Shown here: positions 33,201-42,656 of the stretch, piece by piece | Layout: each line of letters opens with the position of its first letter | Position numbering within the stretch: the stretch's first letter is position 1 | Assembly (NCBI GenBank): GCA_001662425.1 | Contig: BDDC01000001.1 | Coordinates: forward strand, 98,759-162,758 | Direction: 5' to 3' | Length of the DNA: 64,000 bases | Source of the DNA: Chlamydomonas sphaeroides | Taxonomy: Eukaryota; Chlorophyta; Chlorophyceae; Chlamydomonadales; Chlamydomonadaceae | The notes under the pieces: generated by a model | Seen by the model: the letters and a program-made list of their open reading frames with translations, nothing else | The model's database searches: none | What the model was told of the DNA's origin: nothing | Program-made: the position numbers and the translations under genes

Positions 33201-35156
33201 GCGTCGGGCGTGAGCGGTGGCGCCGGGGCGGCGCCCTTTGGCTTGCGGCTCAACGCAAACTGCGGGTTGCAGGGCGCGGGCCGCCGAGGACGTGCGGACA
33301 GAACCAGACATGAGTTACGGAAGTGCGGCCAGAGCAGCTGTGTGGGGAGAGCCCGCAAAGCCGTGCGTAGGGTGACCGTGGCGTACTCGCCTTGCTCTGG
33401 CGGCGGTGCGTGGCCTCGGGGAAGGACGGCGCCACTGGTGCCGCGGGGTCGCCGAAGGGCTGCACCACGTCCCGTTCCACCACCGCCAGCTCACCGAGGC
33501 CCGGCAGCAGACCGCCACCGGCACGCGCCGAGGCCGGCGGCGCCGCTGCGGCGGCTGGCGGCGGTGGCGGCGGCGGCGGTACGGAGGGGCGCTCCACGAT
33601 GTCCCCGAGCAGCCCCTCGATGGGTGCTGTGGGGTGCGGGGGCCGCCGAACACGCCGCCTCAAATAGCATTGACAGGACGGACGTGCGAGCAAGCGGGGC
33701 TAGCGGCAGGGATCAACCTTGCGTATGCGCATCCATCGCTGCAGGCCCAGCCAAGTGGCTGGCAACGTACCCAGAATGCTCCTCGGCTCCTCCTGCCGTG
33801 CCTCGTCCGACCCCTCGCCCTCGTCCTCGGCTGCCGCGCGCCCGCCGGCTGGCCTAGGCGCCCCGGCCGGTTGCTTCGACCCGGCCGCCGGCGGGCCTCC
33901 TGCCCCCGCCGCTGCAGCGCCGCTGGCACCGCCGCTGCTGCTGGTTCCGGCGCCGTTTGCCACCGCCGCCGCCGTCGCCCTCGCCGTCGCCGCTCCCGCG
34001 CCGCCCTGGCCTGCCGCCGGCGCTGCAGCGGCGCCGCTCCCGGGGTCCTTGCGGCCGATGCGGGTGACGCGGGCCGCGGGCCTCGCGTGCTGCGCCAGGA
34101 ACTCATCCTGGGGTCGGCGTCGTTGCGAGCAGGGCGGCCCGTCAGGGCCACGGAGCGCGGACGGCAACGCCACGGTAAGCCCACGGTAACCCGCAGGTGT
34201 TGGCGATGCTGCCGCCTTGCGCTGGTGTGCCTGGGCGCTGTAGCCTGAGTGCGCATGGCTGCTACTTGAGCCTAGTCAACAGCTTGGGTGACAGCCAGCT
34301 CCCAACGATGCGCCAACGAGGCCATCGCAGCGCTGAGCAACATCGCCCGTGGGCCGCACTTGCCACCAGCTATGCGCGTGGCGGCAGCGGCACCGCCGTG
34401 CACTGCGTTGCGAGCCCCGCGCGCTGCGGCCGCTGCGGCCGGCCCACCTGCATCCGCAGCAGGTCCTCCTCGGTCTCCAGGTTCAGGTCCTCGTCGCCGC
34501 GGATGCGGACGGTCGGGCCGCCCAGGGCCGCGGCGGCCGCAGACGCCGCGGCCGCGGCGGCGGCGCGCGACGCTGCGGTGCTGCCTGCGGGCGTCGTGTC
34601 AGCGGTAGGGCAGCAGTAGGGCAGCAGTGGGGACGTACGCCACGTGGGGACCTACGCCACGTGGGGCGTTGCGGCCATTGGCAGAGCATGCTGTTGATGG
34701 ATGTTGCCCTGGTGGGGAGCAGCCAGCGGTGCCGAGCAGAGCGCGCAGGCTGTGCTCACGGTTGGCCGACGGCGAGGGCCTCGTAGGGGCAGCGGAGCTG
34801 CTGGCTGTGCCGACCGAGGGACTAGCAGCAGAGGCCGCGGCCGTGGATTGTGGGGCTGGGGCAGGGCGCGCTGACGTGGCTGGGGCCCCTGCGGGGGCCC
34901 GTGCCACCCGGGTGACAGCGGCGGCGGGCCGCCGACAGGCCGCCATGAACTCCTCCTGCGCGGCACACCGTTGCGCGCGACATCAGCGCGAACAGCAATG
35001 GTAGCAATGCAGCGAGCGAGAGCGGCAGCCGTGGAACTGAGAGCGTTCAACGCGAGCTCTCGCCTGTTGTCGGAGCAGCTCATCCTCATCAGCGGCCGAC
35101 AGCTCACGCCTACGGTCCCGCAGGCCACCCTCAAGCAGATCATCGAGGGGCTCCAT
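26589..35156 (-). CDS. RPAP1: RPAP1 / MINIYO homologue (RNA polymerase II-associated protein 1)
   Basis: Fifteen exons join in phase for 2,048 residues: 35156-35064, 34955-34760, 34584-34448, 34107-33771, 33626-33391, 33259-32357, 32224-31935, 31785-31644, 31370-31099, 30818-30490, 30322-29349, 29208-28006, 27885-27765, 27666-27476 and 27311-26589. Family landmarks: the N-terminal LLRMQDEFLAQ..PAARVTR motif, GLLGDIVERP, the MSAAEVAEAVEELSGRMNPQ..FLRRRG segment, LRFDVGG...GEMFVEEE and YTLGELLALCRSAVASQRCA (RPAP1 C domain), then a long armadillo-like helical region to the end. RPAP1/MINIYO helps assemble and import RNA polymerase II and drives differentiation in plants. The length exceeds that of its human and plant relatives because of Ala/Gly/Gln insertions. 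Oddities: the N-terminal motif occurs twice, and introns 1 and 5 use GC donors. Confidence 0.88.
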
Positions 35157-35457
35157 GGGGCTGCCTCCAGCGGTCGCAGCGCTGGAGGCTGCCTATGCCG
35201 GTTCGGATGGCGCGAAAGGTGCCAAGCGTGCTTTGCTATTCAACGCAGTGTGCGATATAGGCGAGCTGTCAATTCGTGTATCAATCAATGAGAACGGCAA
35301 GGCTGGGCTACCGCTTCTGCTGTTCCCCCATGCAAGCCCAACGCGTCGCGTCGTGTGCATGAGCAGCGCTCGCTCGCTGCGCCCTCTGAAGCCACCCACA
35401 CGTAGCTTCCAAAGACGTCGACGACAACTTGTCGTCTGTGCTTCCTCCTACGCCAGC
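35157..35457. promoter_or_regulatory. Divergent promoter, RPAP1 and PGP1
   Basis: 301 bp between the two start codons. No specific element was identified. Confidence 0.45.
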
Positions 35458-38400
35458 ATGCAGACTGCGCTGCGCCAGAGCCTGGCACGCGGCGCCGCCC
35501 GGCCTGTGCGTCCAGTTCGTAGGATGGCGTGCCAAGCCTCCACACGGCCAAGTAAGCACTGGGCGTCGCGCGACCGCGCGCAAGGATATGCCAGCAATCT
35601 CTTACCCATCCTCCTGCGCTGCGCGCAGTTCCCCGCGCCAACGACCAGCAGAAGCTGGACCTGCTGAAGAAGGTTGAGTGCTTCATCTTCGACTGCGACG
35701 GTGAGCGCTCCCACCACCGACTAGCCACGCGTGCCGTGCCCAGCCTCTTTATCCCCATCCCCGGTTCCCCCGCAGGCGTCATCTGGCTGGGCGACAGCGT
35801 TATCGATGGCGTGCCGGAGACTCTGGACATGCTGCGCGCCATGGTGCGTCGCGGGCCGCGATGTGGGTCTTGGCGGGGCACTCCAGACATCCCGATGCCT
35901 GACGGCCCCTGTGGCTCGCCCCTCCCCCCGACATCCTGCCAACGCCCCACACAAAAATCCACGCCCACCCCGCACGGTCCTCTACCAGTACACGCGCCCC
36001 CGCTGCCGAGAGCCACGCTCCAACTACCATGCTGCCTCCCGCTTCCAACCCACACAGGGCAAGAAGGTGTTCTTCGTGACCAACAACAGCACCAAGTCGC
36101 GCGCCGGCTACATGTCCAAGTTCCTGTCGCTGGGCCTGGACGTCAAGGCGGTGAGCTGCGGGGGGCCAGAAAGCAATCCAGCATCTGGGTATGGGCAAAA
36201 GGTGCACGGGGCGCAGGCCCAGGACGGCGGAGCATATGGTGGTGGTCTGCATGGTCTCGAGCGCACCGGCGTGCTGGCAGTCTGGTGGCGCAGGAAGGAG
36301 CTGGGGCTTGGCAGCTCCAAACCCATTGAGTGGGCTTACAGCGGTGGAGGCGTGGGCGCGAGCTTGTGCTGAGCTGGCAGCAGCAGGAGCTGGCGGCTGC
36401 AAGCAGCGGCTGCAGCGACATATGGCGGCGGCGGGTGCCTTCGCCAACGCCAGCCAAACCCGGACGAAGCGTGTGGCAGAGAGCGGGCGGCAGTGGACGG
36501 CGCCGCAAGCAGCGCATGGCAGCTACCTGCCAAGAGCCCGGTAGCCCAGCTGGAGTGCGGATCACCAGCGGCAGTAGCAGGGGTCGCCATGCTGGCTGCT
36601 GGCCAGGAGCCAGCAGCCGGGCGCGCGGCCTGAGGCGGCCGCAGGAGCTAGCTTCCTCAGCCGCGCTGGAGTACCGGAAGCATGAATTGGCGCCGGGGCG
36701 GAGCTGGCGGCAGCTGACGGAGCCGAGGCGCAGGCTGCGGAGCAGGGTGGCAGCGGCGGCGAGGGCGGCGGCGGCGCTGGCGGCTGGCCAGCAGTGGCAC
36801 AGCCGCCATGCGGGGGTGTCGCCTGCGGCCAGCCGTGCCGCCAGTGACCTTGCATATATGGGATCAAAGCAGCTCACGGCATAACAGTGCCGCAGCCGTC
36901 CATGCTCCCGCCACGTCAGTCCAATCATTGTCGCGGCGCGCCCCAGATGCCAGCTGGCCCCTCCCGGGACCTCGCCACACGCGCCACGCAGCGCTGCTGC
37001 CGTCGCTGTCCGTCACGGCCGCCTCCCCCGTCCCCCTCTCCCCCTTCCTCCGTGCAGGAGGAGATCTACTCGTCCTCGTACGCCGCGGCTGCCTACCTGG
37101 AGTCCATTAACTTCAAGAAGAAGGTGCGCTGCTGCAGGGGAGGGATGGCCCAGGATCGCAGGACTCACGAGGCTAGTCTCCTGCCCTCGGCGCTATCTCT
37201 TGTGGGCATGGCAGCCGGACCCTGCAGCAGGGCATCACTGTCCCGACCCGCCTTCCTATCCATCCCTCCGCTGGTGGCCCCTGCCGCCCCCGAAACATAG
37301 CTAACCCTGCTGCCTCATGGACGCACCAAACCCGTCCCAACACCCATCTCTCCCCACCACTGCTCATCAGGTGTACGTGATCGGCGAGACGGGCATCCTG
37401 GAGGAGCTGGACCTCAAGGGCATCCGCCACATCGGCGGCCCGGGCGACGCCGACAAGCGCGTCACGCTCAAGAGCGGCGAGTTCATGGAGCACGACCACG
37501 ACGTGAGATACGGAGGGGGGTTTGGCGGGGGAGGCAATAGGGTGTGGGCGCATTGGGAGCGGAACTATGGGTGTGGGCCCGACGACCGCAGGACCATGAG
37601 AGGTCGGAGCGTAAGGGGGCCCTTGGGGTGCATGGAGCACGGCGAGCACGAGGAGCACGACCGCCTCCGCCTCTGCCTACCCTCGCCCTCCCCTTTCCCC
37701 CCCAAGGTGGGCGCTGTGGTGGTTGGCTTCGACCGCTACGTCAACTACTACAAGATCCAGTACGCTACGCTGTGCATCCGCGAGAACCCCGGCTGCATGT
37801 TCATCGCCACCAACCGCGACGCCGTGACGCACCTCACCGACGCACAGGAGTGGGCCGGTGAGCGAGGACCCACCGGCACCTCGCACCACCACCCGCACGC
37901 TCGCACGCTGAACGCCACTCGATCACCACTCCCACCGCTCGCCGCTTCGACGGCTGTCCCTCGCCTCTCCAACCACCAACCGCCAACCACCAACCGCCCA
38001 CCTCCGGCGCCCAGGCAACGGCTCCATGGTGGGCGCCATCGTGGGCTCCACCAAGCGCGAGCCCACGGTGGTGGGCAAGCCCTCGGGCTTTATGCTGGAC
38101 AACATCAGCAAGAGCCTGGGGCTGCGGCCCGACCAGATCGCCATGGTGGGCGACCGCCTGGACACCGATATCATGTTCGGCAAGAACGGCGGCCTCACCA
38201 CGGCGCTGGTGCTGTCGGGTGGGTGCCTATTGAGTACTGCGGCGGGCCCAGAGGGCTCAGGGCGGCGGCAGCTGGCCGCGCCTGGCGTCGTCGTCTCCGG
38301 GTTGCCCGGCTGTCCTCCTTCCACGCCTCTCGCACACCTCGTGTAGCCATGCTCCCTGCCCTTGTGCCTCGCCCGTTCACCGCACAGGCGTGACCACGGA

Positions 38401-38503
38401 GGCGGTGCTCAACGCGCCCGACAACAAGGTGGTGCCCGACTACGTGCTGCCCAACCTGCCCGACCTGCTGACGGTCAAGGAGAAGGCGCTGGTGTCCGCG
38501 TGA
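35458..38503 (+). CDS. PGP1: Chloroplast phosphoglycolate phosphatase (HAD family)
   Basis: Nine exons join in phase: 35458-35551, 35629-35700, 35776-35843, 36058-36150, 37058-37123, 37371-37502, 37707-37857, 38015-38218 and 38388-38503, for 331 residues. The enzyme removes phosphate from 2-phosphoglycolate, the toxic product of Rubisco oxygenation, as the first step of photorespiration. The N-terminus is a basic, Ala/Arg-rich transit peptide. HAD motifs are present: CFIFDCDGVIWLGDSVI (motif I; the nucleophile Asp and the general-acid Asp flank an exon junction), FVTNNSTKSR (motif II), GKPSGFML (motif III Lys) and MVGDRLDTDIMFGKNGG (motif IV). The length matches plastid PGPs. It is divergent from RPAP1; the EPYC1-like exon starts 400 bp after its stop codon. 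Confidence 0.96.
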
Positions 38504-38903
38504 GCAGCGGGGCGCGAGCCGGGGTGCGAGGCAGGGGCTGGGGCGCTAGGTAGCTAGCAGCAGGCGCGGCCGCATGCATGGGGGGCCGCGCGTCGTGGCG
38601 CTGCCGCGATGTTTGCATTGTGGCGTTGGCGTGACCAGGGCCTAGGCAGTTGGGGGAAGCGGCATGGGCCGCAGGCGGCGTTGCGCCTCGGGGCCTGGGA
38701 CTGCATGGGGAGCGGGACGGGAGTTTGGCAGAGGTTGGCATCGGACACTGTGACTTGGGTTCCTGGGTATGCTCGGACGGGGCCGTGCTGCCGACTGGGG
38801 GCCGGCCACCATGCAACCAACGATGCAACCAAACATGACTCGAACACGCGCGCCGCACTAACGCCGCCTTCGGTCCTCGCTCCTCGTCGCCGGCCCGCCG
38901 CAG

Positions 38904-39651
38904 CTCCGCGCCCCAGAAGTCCGGCAGCTCCGGCCGCTCCAGCCTGCCCTCGAACTGGAAGCGCGAGCTGGAGAGCCTGCGCGGCTCCAGCGGCTCCTCC
39001 TCCAGCAGCGCCGCCTTCACCACCCCCACCCGCTCCAGCGGCCCCTCCTCATCGGGCAGCGCTTCCTACGGCGCCCTCCCCCGCTCCAGCTCCGCTTCCT
39101 GGCGCGACGGCCCCTCCTCCTCCTCCTCCTCGGGCGCCTCGTACGCCACCCTGCCCCGCTCCAGCTCCGCCTCCTGGCGCGACGGCCCCTCGTCCTCCTC
39201 CGGGGGCGCCTCCGCGCTGTCCTCCTCGCGCCCCAGCTCCTCCCGCAGGAAGGGCGTGACGCCCAACCGCTCCAGCCTGCCCTCCAACTGGAAGGAGGAG
39301 CTGGACACGCTGCGCACCGGCGCCAGCCCCCGCAGCTCCTCGCCCGTGGGCTCCTCGCGCCCCAGCTCGGCGCGCCGGAAGGGCACCAGCCCCAACCGCT
39401 CCAGCCTGCCCTCCAACTGGAAGCAGGAGCTGGACAACCTCCGCGTGGCCAGCGGCAGCGGCGCGTCGGCGGCCCGCAGCGCCTCGCCGCGCAGCGCCTC
39501 GCCCATGGCGCCCGCGCGCTCGAGCTCGTGGCGCGAGGCGCCCGCCTCGGCGGAGCGCTCCTCGTCGGGCAGCACCAACCCCTGGACGGGCAAGGCCAAG
39601 GTGGAGATCAAGCGCACCGCGCTGCCCGCGGACTGGCGCAAGAACCTGTGA
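38904..39651 (+). CDS. EPYC1: EPYC1-like Rubisco linker protein (first exon not found)
   Basis: One long exon begins at a CGCCGCAG acceptor (38903) with incoming phase 2 and ends at TGA 39649-39651, about 248 residues. It carries three Rubisco-binding helices of the EPYC1 type: SSLPSNWKRELESLR, SSLPSNWKEELDTLR and SSLPSNWKQELDNLR. Ser/Pro/Arg linkers with ARSSSASWRD-like motifs (PRSSSASWRDG twice) separate them. The C-terminus NPWTGKAKVEIKRTALPADW is the family signature. In Chlamydomonas, EPYC1 binds the Rubisco small subunit through these helices and condenses Rubisco into the pyrenoid matrix. The transit-peptide exon is not visible in the 400 bp back to the PGP1 stop, and that frame meets a TGA near 38838. 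TGTAA at 40370-40374 is the first poly(A) candidate downstream of both genes. Confidence 0.88.
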
Positions 39652-41623
39652 GGGGGGTGAGGTGGGGCGCAAGAGCCTGTGAGGGTGAGGCGGCTGAGGA
39701 GGGGCGCACATGTCTGTAGACTGTGCGCTGCCCGCGGACGTGCGCGGGAGCCCTAGTGGGCGAAGACCGGAGGGCTGTAGGCGTGGATGCCGTGCGGGCT
39801 GGGTGGCGTTGAGGCTGCGCTGCGATGGGGCGGGGGCATGGAGTCACCCGGAGGGGCAGACGTGGTGTTGTGGGGTATCATGTTGAGCAGAGCTCCCTTG
39901 GTAAGGGGGCCGGTGTGTCGTGTGGCTGCGGTTGTTCACAGGGGGTCTCCCCTGGTTGTTCAGCAGCGGCAGCGGCAGCGGCGGCAGCGGCGAACACGAC
40001 GCGGCGGCGCTCGGGCGGACATGTGCGGCGCTCTGAGATGAAGCGCGGATGCGCATGCAGGTTGCCGCTCATGGTGCATGTGTGCGGGATGATGGCAGGA
40101 GGAGGCGGGTGCGAACGTGCGGTGTGGGTGTGCGACCAGGAGCAAGGATGAAAGGTATGCGTGTGGAATTGGCCCGATAGTTGGGGAAGCTGCCCCGCTG
40201 CGCTCTGCAAGCTCCGACAGGGCCCGGCAGGAGAGCGGGGGTTGGGTGGGTGCTGTGCGGGGGCCGGGGGTGTCGAGGAGCCGAGCTGGCGGTTTCCAGG
40301 GGGTGCGGCGGCCGCTGCTGGCATGAAACCCTGGCACGTGCGCCCCGTCACCGACAGCGTCTCAAGCGATGTAAGGCTATTGATTCAGCCCAGGCCTCCT
40401 GATTCAGGCTTGACGCGCTGACCTGGCACACGGGCCGCAGCTTCGCCAGGACAAACTTCGCCAGAGCCTTTTAGATTGTGATTGCATCTGACCTTCAGGC
40501 CGCCGGCTGAGCTGCCGCTACGCTCAAGGGGGCCAAGCACCAAGGGCCGCGCCGTGCCGTGCCGCGCTACAATCTGAGCGCGTCAGCGCATTAGTGCGTG
40601 ACCCAGGTCCCCGCAGAAGAAGAACAACTTCGTCTTGAAGCACCAGGGGGTACACTGCAGAATGCCCTCGCGATCCACGGGTCACGTCAGGCAGCATACC
40701 GGGCCCAGGCCAGCATCACCTGCGGCCATCCTGCTCCGCCAGCTCAGCCCGAGCGCAACGTGCATGCGCGTGGGCGACATCACCCGCCCCGGCCGACCCG
40801 CACCGCTAACGCCCATGCCGGGCAAGGGTGCCCGCCTCCTGCCCCCAACCCAGCCACACGGCATGTTGGCCGCTGAGCTCTGATCGCATGCGGGCGTCCT
40901 GGCGCTTTCCCGGCGACCTTCCTGCGACAGCGCAGCCCCTGCCGCGTGTCCGGCGCTCGTCGGCCACGCACGGTGACCGTCGCACTGCGCAGCTTGCCCC
41001 AAGTGCAGACCGTCGGCCCCACTTGGATACGGTCATCGGCTAGCCAACAGCAAGTACGCAACGTGGCGCAGGTCACTACAGCACGCCGGCCCCAGTTGGA
41101 CGCTGGCATACCCCTACACACCTTCCCTACAATCGATGCCGTCTGCCCCCACAGCCTGCCCTGCTGTCCAGCCCTACTACAGCCTACCCGCCACCAGCCA
41201 CCTTGCCACATGTTGCGTAGCCCATGACCTGCTCGCAACCATCCCATAGAGCTCCCCTACCGCCTCCAGCCGCCCCTCGCGGCGCTCACCCTCACCCGCT
41301 CAATCGCCCTGCGCGCGCGGTGGTGGTCCGGTCCGGTGGTCCGGTCCAGCGTGGCCGGCCCCGTGTGCGATTGCCCTGCGCCGTCCGTGGCCGCGACGCC
41401 ACTTCACGCTGCCATGGCACCATGCTTGAGAGACGGCGAGTCGAGCACCCTCTGCAGCGCTGCTTGACGCGCTTGCCGCACCCAGACAACAACCGCACTG
41501 TGCCGTGCGCAGCTGTCCTCCCGGAAAGGGATGGGCAGCCCCTGCAATGAAATGTGCTTGACACCGACGACTCTGCTGCCTGCTCGCCTTCCTTTCAAGC
41601 CGCCATGCCGCCGCGCCTGGCGC
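39652..41623. other. EPYC1-like 3' region and intergenic DNA
   Basis: Just after the stop, a copy of the gene's last about 32 bp (GGCGCAAGARCCTGTGAGGG) is repeated at about 39667-39690. TGTAA at 40370-40374. The remainder to the mL53 stop has no supported gene. Confidence 0.45.
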
Positions 41624-42203
41624 TCACGCCCGCTTCTGCGACGGCGGCAGCCTGTTCTCCTGCTTCCAGGGGTCGTGCCCGACCTCCTTCATAACCGCCC
41701 GCATCTCCATCTCGCCCGCCTTCTGCTCTATGAGGCGCGCCACGTCCTCCACGCTCATCTCCGCCGTGGCCACGCGGCGCGTGTCGCTGTCGGCAAAGGT
41801 GAGGTCGACGAAGGCGCGCCCATGCACGCCACCCTCCTCGACCTGCTCGGCATAGCGGAATCAGCAGGAGGGGCGGGAGCCTGACATGAGGCAAGCAGTC
41901 AGCAGCGTTGCTATGTTGCGCCTGATTAGCGAGCTCCTGGCGCCCGCCGTTGCGGTGGGCTCTGGAGTGGCATACCCGCTGCGTGCAGCTGCGCACCCCT
42001 GCCCCGAGTTTGCGCCAGCCCATGTTCAGTCGCCAACCCCCGCGCCCCGCACCGCACACACGTACCTTGTACTCAACCACGCACGCCCCGTTGGAGCGCT
42101 TGGCTTGCGGGCTGCTTACGCGCTGCAGGAGCTCTCGTGCACTGCCCGCCCTAGGATCGCCGGGCGTGAAGGACACGAAGACTCGCTTTAGGTGCTTGAG
42201 CAT
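41624..42203 (-). CDS. MRPL53: Mitochondrial large ribosomal subunit protein mL53
   Basis: Two exons join in phase 0: 42203-42066 and 41842-41624, for 118 residues. It has the thioredoxin-like mL53 pattern: the start (MLKHLKRVFVSFTPGDPRAG, then ARELLQRVSSPQAKRSN), a central beta segment, and a conserved helix (EDVARLIEQKAGEMEMRAVM). The length matches other mL53 proteins. The product is a peripheral protein of the mitoribosome large subunit. No long presequence is seen, as is common for mL53. It is divergent from the kinesin gene (454 bp apart). Confidence 0.8.
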
Positions 42204-42656
42204 AGTGTTTGCATAAGCGGCACGGAATACGTCGTGGAGGCTCGCTTGATGGGAGGATGCAGTCGGCTAAAGCAGCAAGTGAGCCAGCGGTAAGTACTGC
42301 AGCGAGTTAAGGTGACAGCCGTGTATATAGCGCGCCTGGAGGGATGTCTTTCTGCAAACAAGCTTCTTTCCCAGCGATGCACGGACAGCTCAGTCACCGA
42401 GCATGCGAGCAAGCTGCCCCAGCTCCATACGCCGAGCCGACAACAAACGCGTTTTTTTACTTGACCGCTGCAAAACCTTCACGGAGCTGACCCAACACAA
42501 CGACTTTGCCACACATGGCTGCAGCGCTTCGTCGTGCTGTTGGGGTTCGCGCCCCGGCAGCGCCCTTCACATCGTTTACATCAAAGTAGCGGCGCGAGGA
42601 TATCTTCCTGCGTTGTGCGGGAGTCCGGTCAACAAGAGCAGGGTCAGCGCCACGCC
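42204..42656. promoter_or_regulatory. Divergent promoter, mL53 and kinesin-4
   Basis: About 450 bp holding both 5' UTRs. A 24-codon upstream reading frame on plus is described separately. Confidence 0.4.
42515..42589 (+). other. 24-codon upstream ORF with presequence-like composition
   Basis: ATG 42515 to TAG 42587-42589 encodes MAAALRRAVGVRAPAAPFTS + FTSK. The Arg/Ala-rich, acid-free composition resembles an organelle presequence. It lies 68 bp upstream of the kinesin start, so it may be a regulatory uORF, a first exon of an unseen gene (a GT follows at TCAAAG|TAG), or chance. Confidence 0.25.

Noticed and set aside
31808..33857. Long plus-strand frames opposite RPAP1 (31808-33313 and 32235-33857)
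   Set aside because: Same reason: the minus strand carries RPAP1 exons that splice in phase and hold conserved motifs.
34971..35291. Plus-strand frame first suspected to be a family X copy
   Set aside because: It is antisense to RPAP1 exon 1 and its start; resemblance to family X was only general helix composition.
40598..41550. Several plus-strand frames of about 90-110 codons
   Set aside because: No splice-consistent structure, no domain, and overlapping frames on the other strand of equal length.
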